From Sulfuriferula sp047300855 (GTDB lineage: Bacteria; Pseudomonadota; Gammaproteobacteria; Burkholderiales; Sulfuriferulaceae): a DNA stretch of 64,000 nucleotides. The stretch's first letter is position 1, and each line of letters opens with the position of its first letter. The notes under the pieces were generated by a model. The model was not told the DNA's origin, did no database searches, and saw only the letters and a list, made by a program, of their open reading frames with translations. Positions 9,561 to 19,816 of this stretch are shown in pieces. The translations under genes and the position numbers were made by a program. Where the stretch lies: contig NZ_CP170197.1 of NCBI RefSeq assembly GCF_047300855.1, forward strand, positions 1,922,001 to 1,986,000. Reading direction: 5' to 3'.

Positions 9561-10229
9561 ATGAGCGCCAACTTGAAACAATGGATAGAACAGCTCAACG
9601 CGCATCATCGGCTGGCTATAGCCGGCCTGACAGGCGTCGCCGTGTTTTTTATGCTTCCCATAGCATTGCTCGACACTCGCGCCATTGCCAGTTGGGACGC
9701 AGCTTCGGGGATGTATCTGTCATTGGCATGGATCACCATCGCCGGCGCCGATGCAGAAGCCACCCGCATCAGCACCCGCAACAGGCAAAGCAGCCTGACG
9801 ATATTGCTCATCGTACTGGGTGCGGCCTGCATCAGTGTTGCCGCACTCGCATTCATGTACAAAAGCGGACATGGTTTGCCGGTATGGAAAAAAATGTTGC
9901 ATGTCGCGCTTTCGTTTCTGGCGTTGGGATTTTCCTGGCTGCTGATACACACCCGTTTCGCCTTCCACTATGCACATCGCTACTACATTGGCGGCAGGGG
10001 TGCGCGCGCTGCACATACCGGAGGACTGAATTTTCCCGGCGATCGTGACCCTGATTATCTCGATTTCGCTTATTTTTCCTTCGTCATCGGCATGACTTCG
10101 CAAGTGTCCGACGTGGCCGTGACTTCGCGTGTCATGCGCCGAATCACGCTGGCACACGGCCTGCTTTCATTTGGCTTCAATGTTGCCGTGCTGGCATTGA
10201 GTGTGAATATATTCGCCAGCCTGATTTGA
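9561..10229 (+). CDS. DUF1345 family membrane protein
   Basis: About 222 aa with five or six membrane helices (for example LAIAGLTGVAVFFMLPIALL, LTILLIVLGAACISVAALAFMY and the C-terminal FGFNVAVLALSVNIFASL). The central LGFSWLLIHTRFAFHYAHRYY and DFAYFSFVIGMTSQVSDV segments are typical of the DUF1345 family of unknown function. The ATG at 9561 is preferred; an in-frame TTG at 9540 would add seven residues. The roughly 200 bp upstream hold no recognisable gene. Confidence 0.8.
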   Translation: MSANLKQWIEQLNAHHRLAIAGLTGVAVFFMLPIALLDTRAIASWDAASGMYLSLAWITIAGADAEATRISTRNRQSSLTILLIVLGAACISVAALAFMYKSGHGLPVWKKMLHVALSFLALGFSWLLIHTRFAFHYAHRYYIGGRGARAAHTGGLNFPGDRDPDYLDFAYFSFVIGMTSQVSDVAVTSRVMRRITLAHGLLSFGFNVAVLALSVNIFASLI

Positions 10230-10332
10230 TGGATTGCGCGCGTTTGGCAATGCCCGGCGATGGCTGATGGGAAACATTCAAAGCGGAACTTCAGGCTGGC
10301 TGATTGCGCGTATCCGCTATCAGAACCCACTC

Positions 10333-10372
10333 AAAAACTGTCCCGCTCCGTTCGAGTCAACGAAGCGGGACA
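10333..10372 (-). terminator. Intrinsic terminator of clpB
   Basis: TGTCCCGCT (10339-10347) pairs with AGCGGGACA (10364-10372), extended by CGTT/AACG. Reading the minus strand, the hairpin is followed by a T-run (10333-10337). It lies 20 bp beyond the clpB stop codon and opposes the DUF1345 gene. Confidence 0.85.
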
Positions 10373-10391
10373 TGCTTGCAGACACCCCCGG

Positions 10392-12971
10392 TCAAGCCTT
10401 TTCGAACACCATCTCCCCAGCGCGAAAATCTACCCGGATAGTATCTTTCTCGGCAAAATGCCCGGACAGGATCTCCTTCGCCAGCGGATTTTCCAGTTGC
10501 GACTGAATCGCCCGTTTCAGAGGCCGCGCGCCGAATACCGGGTCGAAACCGACTGTGGCCAATTCCGCCAGCGCCGCATCGGTGATCTCGAATCCCATGC
10601 CCATGGCTGCCAGGCGCTTCGCCAGATACTGCACCTGAATGCGTGCGATGGAGAGGATATGTGCCTCGCCCAAAGCGTGGAACACCACCACCTCGTCAAT
10701 ACGGTTGATGAATTCGGGACGGAAATAAGTTTTAACCTCGCCCATCACGGCCAGCTTGATGACCTGATAATCGTCGCCCGACATCTGCTGGATCATCTGG
10801 CTGCCCAGGTTGGAAGTCATCACAATGACGGTGTTCTTGAAGTCCACCGTGCGTCCCTGGCCGTCGGTTAGACGACCGTCGTCCAGCACTTGCAACAGCA
10901 CGTTGAACACGTCCGGATGCGCCTTTTCCACCTCGTCCAGCAGGATCACACTGTAAGGCTTGCGCCGCACCGCTTCGGTGAGCGTGCCGCCTTCCTCGTA
11001 GCCGACATACCCCGGCGGCGCGCCGATCAACCGCGACACGCTGTGTTTTTCCATGAACTCGCTCATGTCGATACGGATCATGTGGTCTTCCGAATCGAAC
11101 AGGAATCCCGCCAACGTCTTGCATAATTCGGTCTTGCCCACGCCGGTGGGTCCGAGGAACAGGAATGAACCATATGGCCGATTAGGGTCGGACAAACCGG
11201 AACGTGAACGTCGGATGGCGTCGGACACCAGACGCACCGCTTCATCCTGGCCCACCACGCGCTGGTGCAGTGCGTCTTCCATCTGCAGCAATTTATCGCG
11301 CTCGCCTGAGAGCATTTTGGATACTGGAATGCCGGTCGCGCGCGACACGACCTCGGCGATTTCCTCAGCGCCAACCTGTGTGCGCAGCAGTTTATGCTTC
11401 TCCTGCGGTTCAGCGGCCATTTCGGCTTGTTTCAGTTGAGACTCCAACTGTGGCAGCTTGCCGTACTGGATCTCCGCCACCTTGTCGAGTTTGCCTTCGC
11501 GCTGCAGCTTGACGATCTCTGCCTTCAACCGGTCGATCTCTTCCTTGATGTGGGCACTGCCCTGCGCCTGCGCCTTCTCGGCTTTCCAGATTTCCTCCAG
11601 GTCGGCATATTCGCGTTCGGCTTTCTTGATCTCTTCCTCGAGCAGGCCCAGGCGTTTGCGCGAGGCCTCGTCCTTCTCGCGCTTCACCGCTTCGCGCTCG
11701 ATCTTGAGCTGGATCATGCGTCGATCCAGCTTGTCCATGACTTCCGGCTTGGAGTCGATCTCCATCTTGACGCGCGACGCAGCCTCATCGATCAGATCGA
11801 TCGCCTTGTCCGGCAAAAAACGGTCGGTGATGTAGCGATGCGACAATTCCGCTGCCGCGACAATGGCTGGATCGGTAATCTGCACGCCATGGTGCACTTC
11901 GTATTTTTCCTGCAGTCCGCGCAGGATGGCAATGGTGTCTTCAACCGATGGTTCGTCCACCAGCACCTTCTGGAAACGCCGCTCCAGCGCGGCGTCTTTC
12001 TCGATGTATTTGCGGTATTCGTCCAGTGTGGTCGCGCCGACACAGTGCAACTCGCCGCGCGCCAGTGCCGGTTTCAGCATGTTGCCCGCATCCATTGCGC
12101 CTTCCGCTTTGCCGGCACCCACCATGGTGTGCAATTCGTCGATGAACAGGATAATGCGACCCTCGTCCTGGGCGACCTCCTTCAACACCGCCTTGAGGCG
12201 CTCCTCGAACTCGCCACGATATTTGGCGCCGGCCAGCAGCCCCGCCATATCCAGCACCAGCACGCGCTTGCCTTTCAGCGTCTCCGGCACCTCACCATTC
12301 ACAATGCGCTGCGCCAGACCTTCCACGATGGCAGTCTTGCCCACACCCGGCTCGCCGATCAGCACCGGGTTGTTCTTGGTACGGCGCTGCAACACCTGGA
12401 TGGCGCGGCGAATCTCGTCGTCGCGGCCAATCACCGGGTCGAGCTTACCCAGACGCGCGCGTTCAGTGAGGTCCAATGTGTATTTGTTGAGCGCTTCGCG
12501 CTGGCCTTCCGCATCGGCGCTCGCCACGTTCTCGCCGCCGCGTACCTGGCTGATGGCCGCATCCAGCGCCTGGCGGGCGACGCCATGCTGCTTGAGCAGC
12601 CGTCCCACTTCACCCTTGTCGTCGCAAGCGGCCAGCAGGAACAGCTCGCTGGCGATAAACTGGTCGCCACGCTTTTGTGCTTCCTTGTCGGTGAGATTGA
12701 ACAAATTGTTGAGATCGCGCGAGATTTGCACCTCGCCGCCGTGCCCTTCCACCTTGGGCAGCCGCCCGATGGCCTCCTGCAAAGCCGCACGCAGCGCGCG
12801 CACATTGCCACCGGCGCGCGCCAGCAACGACGTGCTGCCGCCCTCGGTCTGATCGATCAAAGCCGCCAGCAGATGCAGCGGCTCGATGAACTGGTTATCC
12901 TGACCCACAGCCATACTCTGGGCATCGGAAAGCGCTTGCTGGAACTGCGTGGTCAATTTATCAAAACGCAT
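10392..12971 (-). CDS. clpB: ClpB disaggregase
   Basis: 859 aa, the standard ClpB length. It has an N-terminal Clp-N repeat domain (MRFDKLTTQFQQALSDAQSMA), a first AAA module with Walker A GEPGVGKT and Walker B IILFIDELH, a Glu/Lys-rich middle coiled-coil (about 400-530), and a second AAA module with Walker A GPTGVGKTE and Walker B VILLDEVEKAHPD. ClpB works with DnaK to rescue aggregated proteins after heat stress. The start at 12971 has AAGGA about 12 bases upstream; a longer frame to 13004 lacks a better site. No clear heat-shock promoter could be assigned. Confidence 0.97.
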   Translation of the reverse strand: MRFDKLTTQFQQALSDAQSMAVGQDNQFIEPLHLLAALIDQTEGGSTSLLARAGGNVRALRAALQEAIGRLPKVEGHGGEVQISRDLNNLFNLTDKEAQKRGDQFIASELFLLAACDDKGEVGRLLKQHGVARQALDAAISQVRGGENVASADAEGQREALNKYTLDLTERARLGKLDPVIGRDDEIRRAIQVLQRRTKNNPVLIGEPGVGKTAIVEGLAQRIVNGEVPETLKGKRVLVLDMAGLLAGAKYRGEFEERLKAVLKEVAQDEGRIILFIDELHTMVGAGKAEGAMDAGNMLKPALARGELHCVGATTLDEYRKYIEKDAALERRFQKVLVDEPSVEDTIAILRGLQEKYEVHHGVQITDPAIVAAAELSHRYITDRFLPDKAIDLIDEAASRVKMEIDSKPEVMDKLDRRMIQLKIEREAVKREKDEASRKRLGLLEEEIKKAEREYADLEEIWKAEKAQAQGSAHIKEEIDRLKAEIVKLQREGKLDKVAEIQYGKLPQLESQLKQAEMAAEPQEKHKLLRTQVGAEEIAEVVSRATGIPVSKMLSGERDKLLQMEDALHQRVVGQDEAVRLVSDAIRRSRSGLSDPNRPYGSFLFLGPTGVGKTELCKTLAGFLFDSEDHMIRIDMSEFMEKHSVSRLIGAPPGYVGYEEGGTLTEAVRRKPYSVILLDEVEKAHPDVFNVLLQVLDDGRLTDGQGRTVDFKNTVIVMTSNLGSQMIQQMSGDDYQVIKLAVMGEVKTYFRPEFINRIDEVVVFHALGEAHILSIARIQVQYLAKRLAAMGMGFEITDAALAELATVGFDPVFGARPLKRAIQSQLENPLAKEILSGHFAEKDTIRVDFRAGEMVFEKA

Positions 12972-13061
12972 GGCTTGTTTTCCTTGAATATTTGAACTAT
13001 CCATAAGATGGAGAGATTGTTCGTAATTTCAACCAGCCGATGTCGCCAGGAAGAGATAATC

Positions 13062-13328
13062 ATGGTAAATGATGCATCTACAGAAGCTCGCAGCCACCTG
13101 GAAATCCAATTTCCGCACATCGCCCAGAAATTGTCGGAGAAATGGGGTACGCCCGATGCAGAGTCCTATCTCGCTAACCTCATGGTAGACCAGCGCGGCT
13201 CTCGCCAGGGGTTTCCTTCCAATGTAGCAGAGGAATTAATGCTGCTCGATACGATTCTATGGGAGCTATCGGATACGCGAAAACGCTTTCTATCCACACC
13301 GGATGATTCAAGTTTTTCTTTTGGCTGA
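13062..13328 (+). CDS. Small hypothetical protein
   Basis: 88 aa, soluble and mostly helical, with no signal or membrane segment. The sequence around FPHIAQKLSEKWGTPDAESYL and DQRGSRQGFPSNVAEELMLLD suggests a compact helical domain. The start at 13062 is preceded by AGGAAGAG. It is divergent from clpB and upstream of nadC. I do not recognise a characterised family. Confidence 0.65.
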   Translation: MVNDASTEARSHLEIQFPHIAQKLSEKWGTPDAESYLANLMVDQRGSRQGFPSNVAEELMLLDTILWELSDTRKRFLSTPDDSSFSFG

Positions 13329-13405
13329 TACCTCGATTTATATTTGCTCCTGCCTGGCTTACCCCGCAAAATGTCAGGCTTCCAATTCTTGCTAACGTTC
13401 TTCCC

Positions 13406-14269
13406 ATGCTCTCACATGCTGTCTCCCTGCCTGCCGAACTGGCGGACGTTGTTCGTACCAACGTGTCTGCAGCCCTCGCCGAAGATGTCGGCCACGGCGA
13501 CCTCAGCGCTGCGCTGATTCCTGAACAGGCCATCGCCAGTGCTGCAATTATCTGTCGCGAAAAAGCAATTTTGTGCGGCCAGGCGTGGTTTGAAGCGTGC
13601 TTTCATCAGATTGACCCTTCCACAAAAATTCACTGGTACACGCGTGATGGGAGTTGTATTGGCGTCGATCAGATGCTGTGCGAAATTCACGGCAATGCAA
13701 GGGTATTACTGACCGCCGAGCGCTCCGCGCTTAATTTTTTACAGACACTGTCTGCCACCGCCACCATCACGCGGCGCTATGCCGATGCGATTGCGGGTAC
13801 CGGCGCGATGGTGATGGATACGCGTAAAACACTGCCCGGACTGCGCCTGGCGCAAAAATATGCGGTATTGGCCGGCGGCGGCGCAAACCAGCGCATCGGG
13901 CTGTATGACGGCATTCTGATCAAGGAAAACCATATCGCGGCGGCAGGTGGCATAGCCCCGGTCATGGCTGCCGCAGACCGTATGGCAGGCGGCGTGCCGG
14001 TGCAGATTGAAGTCGAAAATCTGGACGAACTGAAACAGGCGCTGGAAGCCGGCGCGCATTTGATCCTGCTGGATAACTTTACCCTCGACGCGCTGCGCGA
14101 GGCAGTCAGGCTCACTGCTGGCCGCGCGGTGCTGGAAGCCTCCGGCAATATCAGCCTCGACACCATTCGCAGCGTTGCTGAAACCGGGGTGCAGCGCATC
14201 TCGGTGGGCAGCTTGACCAAACACGTTCAGGCAGTGGATCTGTCCATGCGCTTTGAGTGGGCCGTTTGA
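13406..14269 (+). CDS. nadC: Nicotinate-nucleotide pyrophosphorylase (carboxylating)
   Basis: 287 aa, the usual length for quinolinate phosphoribosyltransferase, which makes nicotinate mononucleotide from quinolinate and PRPP in NAD synthesis. Diagnostic stretches are ALAEDVGHGDLSAALIP at the N-terminus, ERSALNFLQTLSATAT, DTRKTLPGLRLAQKYAV, KENHI and the C-terminal ASGNISLDTIRSVAETGV followed by SVGSLTKHV. It stops one base before the convergent tamB stop. A second NAD-pathway gene, nadE, lies at 22721. Confidence 0.97.
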   Translation: MLSHAVSLPAELADVVRTNVSAALAEDVGHGDLSAALIPEQAIASAAIICREKAILCGQAWFEACFHQIDPSTKIHWYTRDGSCIGVDQMLCEIHGNARVLLTAERSALNFLQTLSATATITRRYADAIAGTGAMVMDTRKTLPGLRLAQKYAVLAGGGANQRIGLYDGILIKENHIAAAGGIAPVMAAADRMAGGVPVQIEVENLDELKQALEAGAHLILLDNFTLDALREAVRLTAGRAVLEASGNISLDTIRSVAETGVQRISVGSLTKHVQAVDLSMRFEWAV

Positions 14270-14270
14270 T

Positions 14271-17200
14271 TCAGCGGAAACTGAAGGTATAAAACACATC
14301 CACCGCACTCTGGCTGCCGGTCTGCACCCGCACTGACACGCGCCTGGACAGGGTGTAATTGATCTTGACCAGGCTGGTGGTGCCCGCCAGCCCTTGTTCA
14401 TAACTCAGATAGACGTTTTTCGATAAACGTTTTCCCAGCACCAAGATGCTGTTTTGCAGCGATCCCCCGCCGCTCAGATTTACCTCGCTCAAGCCGGTGG
14501 CTTCGGCCAGCCGGGCTTGCAGGCTGGCCGAATCGCCCATCCCCAGCAGGACGCCTGCCGCAGTCTGGAGTGCGCTGAACTCGGCGGCGCTGCTGTTTTC
14601 CGTGCCGTGTCCCAGCACCAGCCACGACAGTTTTTCGGTGTCCGGCACATCCGGGATGGACACCAGCTTGACCACCGGCGCCAGCGCACTGCCGGTAATC
14701 GCCACCCCCGCCTCGACGGTCTGATTTTTACGTAGGGCAAGAATATTCAGCCCGGGGTTATCCACCGGTCCTGAAAAATTCACCACGCCACGCTCGATGT
14801 TCAGGCGCTGGCCGTAGGCGCTGTAGGTGCCTTTGGCGACCTGCACGCTGCCGATAGCGGTAGGCAGGCCACCATCGCGGGCGTGCAGCTTGACCAGGCC
14901 GGTCAGGCGCGCATCCATACCACGCCCTTTCAGGTAAAACTGGTCGCCCAGGTCAAAATCCAGGTCGAAGTCGAGTGCCGTAGGCAGGCGCTTGGCGGAT
15001 GGTGGTTTTTGCCGTCCCAACACGATCACGTCCGAACTCAAGGTCGGCGCATCACCGCGCGGCAATTCGATCAGGGCGCGATCGGCGTTAATTTTGGCCG
15101 TAACGCGAAGCAGGTGCGGCGCCAGGCTGACATCGGCCTTGCCACTCACCGTCAGCTGCCGGTCCGGACGCTGCAGCAGCGCAAGTTTGTCCGCCAGCAA
15201 AGCAATCTGCATGGTGGGTTTTCCATCGCGCAACAGTGCCGTCCCAGTACCGGTAAGACTGCCGCTGCCCGCGCGCAGGTGCAGGCTGTCCAGCGTCAAG
15301 GTGTCACCGCGCAGACTGGCGCGCAAACTGCCGTCGGTGAACGCGATGCCCTGCTCTGGGTAGCTGAAGCGCAGCTTGGCGGCGCTCACTGTGCCGCTCA
15401 GCAGCGGCGCATCGACCGTACCGCCGGCGCTGATTTGCGCCTGAACTGACCCGTCCAGCGTGATCGGCATGCCCAGCAGCGGGCTCACCCAGGCCAGCGA
15501 CGGCGTATTGACCCGGGCGGCGACGCTTAACGGGGCATTGCCAGACACGCCCCATTGACCATTGCGCTGCGCCAGCGTGGTATCGGTCTGTGCACTGATA
15601 GTGCCGAGTTTGTTTCCCTGCGCATCCAGCACGGCGTGGATGCGATCCTCGACAGCCTGCAATGACAGGGTAAGCCGCTCGATGCCCAATGCGGTTCCCG
15701 GCTGGCCCGGCAGCGCGACATCGCCACGTTCGCGCCAGAGCTGGATGCTGCCATTGACCTGACGGGCGGCTGCGAACTGCCATTTTCCGCCCACGACCAG
15801 CGTGCTCTCCACCTCCGGGTCGATATTGGCCAGCCGCAGCAAATACGCGCTGTCCAGCCCGCTCATGCTGCCCCGGCTGGAAATGCGCCCGCTTTGCAGC
15901 GCAAATTCGTCCACGCGTACACTGCCGCGCGCCAGGGCCAATTCGGCCTGGCTCAGGCTGACATGTCCCGCACCGAACGCAAGCCGGGCTGGCGCGTTGA
16001 GCACTACCGGATAGCGGCCGGTATTCTCCAGGCGCAGGATGCGCCCGTTCCAGCCCTGACCATCGCGCCAGCCGCCGCTCAGCGTGGCGCGTGTGTCAAT
16101 CTGCGGATTGCGCGCGGCAAGAGTGATAGTGTGTGCAGCACGTGTGCCGTGCATATCCAGCGCGGCGCTGGCGAGCGCGAAATCCGCGCTGCGATAGCCG
16201 CGCAGGCGTGCAGACAGATTCAAGGCGCCATTGATCCCGTGTTGCAACTGACCGGTTGCCGACACGCTGTTGAGACGGCTGCCCTGCCACGCCAGCGCCT
16301 GCCCTTCCAGCTTCAGGCTGGCCGAGGGCTGCGCCAGACTGCCGCCGAGGCTGCCCTGTGCCGTGATGCGCCCGCCGAATCCCTGACCGAATGCAGCCAC
16401 ATCGGGCGCATCCAGGCGCCAGTCCAGGCGGTCATTGGCAGCACCAAACGCGCCTTTGGCTTCAAGCCGGTTAGCCCCCAGGCGCAATGCAATATCGCTG
16501 TCCCAGGCGCGTTTTGCGGCCAGTTTGAATGCGCCTTTGCCGGACAGCGGCTGGCCGCGATAGCGGCTGTTTGCCACGTTCAGCGCAACAATGGCGGTAA
16601 GCTGCGGGCCGAGCTGGCCGTGCGCTGTGGCAGTGGCGTTGATGGTTGCCGCCGGATAGCCGCCAAAGCGCGACGGGTCGAAGCGCCGCAACTGCCCCTG
16701 GGCGCTGAACGCGCGCGTGCCGGCCAGCGCCAGTCTGGCGCTGAAATTGAATTCGCCGCCGCCTGCGGCCAGCCGTGCGCTGTCGATGACCAATTGCTCG
16801 CCCGCGCGGCGGGCATTGAGCGCAATACGGTACCCCGCCTGGGTCAACTCGGCGGACAGTGTTTGCCCGCCCTGCTCTGCACCCAATGCGATCTTGCCCG
16901 CCAGGCGCGTGGGACGCAGCGGATTGTACAGGCCATGCAAATTCAGGTTGGCCGTGCTCAGGTTCAATGCCAGCAAGCCGTGCAGCAGACTGCCCTCTCC
17001 GTTGAACTGGCCAGCGCTGCCCAGATCGAGCGCCAGCGCGTGCAAGGCGAACTGATCCGGGCTACCGCTGAATCGGGTATGTGCGGACTTGAGCGGAATG
17101 CGGCCGGCATCCAATGCGCCCGGCAAGCGGTTGGCGAGGCGCAACTCGCCGCTGAATGCGGTCGCCGTACGCGCCTGCAGCGTAAGGTCCGCATCCATGT

Positions 17201-17978
17201 CGGTCTGCGGCAATCCGGCGCCCAGACGGCGCAGATCGAGCTGGCGCACGTTCACGCTCGCCTGTTGCAGCGGCACCGGTTGGAATGGTGTCAGGCTTGC
17301 CTGCCAGCGAGCGCTGGCCGCGCCCGAACTGCCCGTCCCCTGCACCTCCAGTTGCCCCAGCGTACCGCTCACTGCGGTGTGCGCGGTGTAGTCATGCAGG
17401 CCGTCGTTGTGGGCGAAATCCAGCGTGCCGTTGAAGGCAAACGGCGCATCTGCAGCGAGACGCGCGCTGGCCTGCCCCGCACCCCATGGACTCCGCATGC
17501 TGAGCCTGGCGTGGTAGGCGCCACCCGGATTGGTCAACGCCAGGCGCAGTTGCGATAGCGGCCAGCTGTGCGCGCCCTGGTGTACCGTCAGATGCTCGAT
17601 ACGGGCGTCCGGGATATTCAGCGCGTAGGGCAGCCGTAACGTCACAGGCAACTTGGGCGGCTCGGGGCTGGGTTTGATCAGGGTGATGTCGAGGCTGGCC
17701 AGCGTCAGTTGCCGGATCAGCAACTGATGGTCATACAGCAATGCGTGCGGCGACCAGTCGAGCACGACATCGCGCGCTTCAATGTGCCGCTCCGGCGTAT
17801 CGAGACGCACGCGGGAGAATTTAAGCGGCCCGTACAGCGAGCCGCTCACGCCTTCGAAGCTGAGTTGGCCGCCAGCCAGACGCGTGGCAATCTGCGCGCC
17901 GATATGCAGTGTCGGCTCGCGCCCCGCCAGCCAGACCAGCCCCGCGATCAACACCAGCAGCAGGCCCAGCCACAACAT
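14271..17978 (-). CDS. tamB: TamB-like translocation/assembly protein
   Basis: About 1235 aa. An N-terminal inner-membrane anchor (WLGLLLVLIAGLVWLA) precedes a long periplasmic beta-rich region of repeated strands. The C-terminal DUF490/TamB domain contains GTYSAYGQRLNIERGVVNFSGP and LSWLVLGHG and ends in an aromatic residue (FYTFSFR). TamB bridges inner and outer membranes and works with TamA in outer-membrane protein or lipid transport. The start is unclear: the frame continues upstream toward the tamA stop (41 bp away) without an ATG or GTG, so 17978 is the best visible start. It is downstream of tamA in the same operon. Confidence 0.93.
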   Translation of the reverse strand: MLWLGLLLVLIAGLVWLAGREPTLHIGAQIATRLAGGQLSFEGVSGSLYGPLKFSRVRLDTPERHIEARDVVLDWSPHALLYDHQLLIRQLTLASLDITLIKPSPEPPKLPVTLRLPYALNIPDARIEHLTVHQGAHSWPLSQLRLALTNPGGAYHARLSMRSPWGAGQASARLAADAPFAFNGTLDFAHNDGLHDYTAHTAVSGTLGQLEVQGTGSSGAASARWQASLTPFQPVPLQQASVNVRQLDLRRLGAGLPQTDMDADLTLQARTATAFSGELRLANRLPGALDAGRIPLKSAHTRFSGSPDQFALHALALDLGSAGQFNGEGSLLHGLLALNLSTANLNLHGLYNPLRPTRLAGKIALGAEQGGQTLSAELTQAGYRIALNARRAGEQLVIDSARLAAGGGEFNFSARLALAGTRAFSAQGQLRRFDPSRFGGYPAATINATATAHGQLGPQLTAIVALNVANSRYRGQPLSGKGAFKLAAKRAWDSDIALRLGANRLEAKGAFGAANDRLDWRLDAPDVAAFGQGFGGRITAQGSLGGSLAQPSASLKLEGQALAWQGSRLNSVSATGQLQHGINGALNLSARLRGYRSADFALASAALDMHGTRAAHTITLAARNPQIDTRATLSGGWRDGQGWNGRILRLENTGRYPVVLNAPARLAFGAGHVSLSQAELALARGSVRVDEFALQSGRISSRGSMSGLDSAYLLRLANIDPEVESTLVVGGKWQFAAARQVNGSIQLWRERGDVALPGQPGTALGIERLTLSLQAVEDRIHAVLDAQGNKLGTISAQTDTTLAQRNGQWGVSGNAPLSVAARVNTPSLAWVSPLLGMPITLDGSVQAQISAGGTVDAPLLSGTVSAAKLRFSYPEQGIAFTDGSLRASLRGDTLTLDSLHLRAGSGSLTGTGTALLRDGKPTMQIALLADKLALLQRPDRQLTVSGKADVSLAPHLLRVTAKINADRALIELPRGDAPTLSSDVIVLGRQKPPSAKRLPTALDFDLDFDLGDQFYLKGRGMDARLTGLVKLHARDGGLPTAIGSVQVAKGTYSAYGQRLNIERGVVNFSGPVDNPGLNILALRKNQTVEAGVAITGSALAPVVKLVSIPDVPDTEKLSWLVLGHGTENSSAAEFSALQTAAGVLLGMGDSASLQARLAEATGLSEVNLSGGGSLQNSILVLGKRLSKNVYLSYEQGLAGTTSLVKINYTLSRRVSVRVQTGSQSAVDVFYTFSFR

Positions 17979-18019
17979 CAGCCTGCCTGTCCAGCGCAGC
18001 GCCAGCCGACGTCCCTGTA

Positions 18020-19816
18020 TCAGAACGACACCCCGACGCTGAAATGCACCCGCAATGCGTGCACTGCCTGACCATACGCCAGGTCCAGATGGAGCGGGCC
18101 GACCGGACTCTTCCAGCGCGCGCCCACGCCGTAGCCCTGAACCAGATGCAGATTGGGCAGGGTGTCGGCCGCATCGCCCACGTCATAAAACACCGCGGCG
18201 CCCCAGTGCTCGGTCAGCCAGTGGTCGTACTCCACGCTGCCCACGGCCAGATAACGGCCGCCCACAACCGCATCCGCCTGTTTCACGCCCAGGCTCAGAT
18301 AGGGATAACCGCGCACCGACTGGTCGCCGCCGGTACGAAACAGGAAATCCGAAGGAATCCCGTTGCTGCTGGTAGCCAGCACGCCGCCCAGTTCGCCACG
18401 CAGAATCAAGCCATCGCGCTGGCCCAGCGGCAGGTAATACACCGCACGGGTATAGCCGCGCACGAAATCCTGGTCCGACAATAGCGCGCGCGCTGCACCG
18501 CCCAGCTGGGCGCTGAACACATAGCCGCGCGTCGGGAACAGCGGATTGTTCACATTGTGGTAGGTCCAGATGTAATTGAGAGTGAGCGCCTGAAGCTTAT
18601 TCCCGCCGCCACCCGCGATGGACAGGTGCTCGGTCTGGAACTGTGTCGCCAGTGTGGTTTCAATCCGGCCTTTGGTGCGAGTGCGCTTGACGCCGGAGCC
18701 GGTGCGCACGCTGGTCACACCCTTGATATCGGTACGTTCGTGAAAGGCGTTGATGCTGTCCTGGTAGCCCAGTTCATTGCGCGGCAACTGCAATTCGGTA
18801 TTCAGGGATTGCAGGCTGGTTTCGAGTTTGAGCAGGGTCTTGAAACGCCAGCCGCGTTGCATCACGTTCAGGTCCTGATACTCGATCTGTCCGCGCAATC
18901 CGCTATCGGTACTGACACCGATACCGAAGCCCAACTTGCTGGACGGGTTTTCCACCACATTGACCTGCACCGGCACATTGTCAGGGTGGGCCGGATCGGT
19001 GTCCGCGGACACGCTCACCGTACGGAAATAACCCGTATCCTGCAAACGCGCCTGGAATTCCAGCAGCTTGGCCTGCGAATAGGCTGCGCCAGGCTGGATC
19101 GGACTGAGCCGTTCGACAACGCTGGCAGGGTAACGCTGCAGGCCGCTGATATGCAGCGCGCCGAAGCTGAATGCGGGACCGCTATCCAGTGTCACGCTCA
19201 GCGTCGCCTGGCGTGTTTGCGGATTCACCACAGCCTGGCTCGAGGTAATGCGGGCAGCGGGAAAGCGTCCGGTCAGCAAGGTTTTCAATGCGTTGCGTTT
19301 GGCCGACTCCCAGGCCGCCTGACGGAACACGCTGCCGCTCGGCAGTTGCCACGCCTGACGTAGCTGGGCCAGCAATCGGTGACGTTCTTCAGGCGTCTGC
19401 GCCACTGCCCCCTGCAAGGAAAGATTCAGTTGCGCCACCTGTGTGGGCAGGCCAGGGGCGATGACAAAACGTATCTGGATCGGCTGGTCCTGCAATGAAA
19501 TCGAAGCGGTGATTTCGGGGGAATAAAACCCCTCGGTGGCAAGCAGAGTGCGGATATTGTCCGGCGCAGCTTGATACAGGCTTTGCAACTGCACAGTGTC
19601 CAGCATTGGATTATTGTGCCAGCGGTTGATGTCGAGGTTTTTTTCCAGCAAATCGCGATAAGCCTGAGGCACATCCAGCTCAACCCGGTAGTCCAGCCCT
19701 GCCGCAAAAACCGGCAGCGCCATACCTATCAGCATGCCCACCAGCACCAGCAAGACGCTCCGGAATCTGACGGCGCCCCGGCGTGAAAGCCTTTTAACCG
19801 CCAACCTTTGATCCAT
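18020..19816 (-). CDS. tamA: TamA-like Omp85 outer-membrane assembly factor
   Basis: 598 aa. A hydrophobic N-terminal signal (VLLVLVGMLIGMALPVFAAG) is followed by three POTRA-type domains (about 45-275) and a 16-strand beta-barrel. The barrel carries the Omp85 motif VRGY (in GGDQSVRGYPY) and the terminal beta-signal VHFSVGVSF with a C-terminal Phe. TamA is the outer-membrane partner of TamB, encoded directly downstream. The first 23 bases overlap the 3' end of the pgeF gene. An alternative start at an internal Met is possible. Confidence 0.93.
   Translation of the reverse strand: MDQRLAVKRLSRRGAVRFRSVLLVLVGMLIGMALPVFAAGLDYRVELDVPQAYRDLLEKNLDINRWHNNPMLDTVQLQSLYQAAPDNIRTLLATEGFYSPEITASISLQDQPIQIRFVIAPGLPTQVAQLNLSLQGAVAQTPEERHRLLAQLRQAWQLPSGSVFRQAAWESAKRNALKTLLTGRFPAARITSSQAVVNPQTRQATLSVTLDSGPAFSFGALHISGLQRYPASVVERLSPIQPGAAYSQAKLLEFQARLQDTGYFRTVSVSADTDPAHPDNVPVQVNVVENPSSKLGFGIGVSTDSGLRGQIEYQDLNVMQRGWRFKTLLKLETSLQSLNTELQLPRNELGYQDSINAFHERTDIKGVTSVRTGSGVKRTRTKGRIETTLATQFQTEHLSIAGGGGNKLQALTLNYIWTYHNVNNPLFPTRGYVFSAQLGGAARALLSDQDFVRGYTRAVYYLPLGQRDGLILRGELGGVLATSSNGIPSDFLFRTGGDQSVRGYPYLSLGVKQADAVVGGRYLAVGSVEYDHWLTEHWGAAVFYDVGDAADTLPNLHLVQGYGVGARWKSPVGPLHLDLAYGQAVHALRVHFSVGVSF

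Noticed and set aside
11394..12995. Long open frame antisense to clpB (533 codons)
   Set aside because: Its composition mirrors clpB codon structure on the opposite strand; no domain is recognisable and ClpB is unambiguous.
15894..17558. Long open frame antisense to tamB (554 codons)
   Set aside because: Low-complexity Gln/Arg/Ala composition typical of the complement of a GC-rich gene; tamB is well supported.
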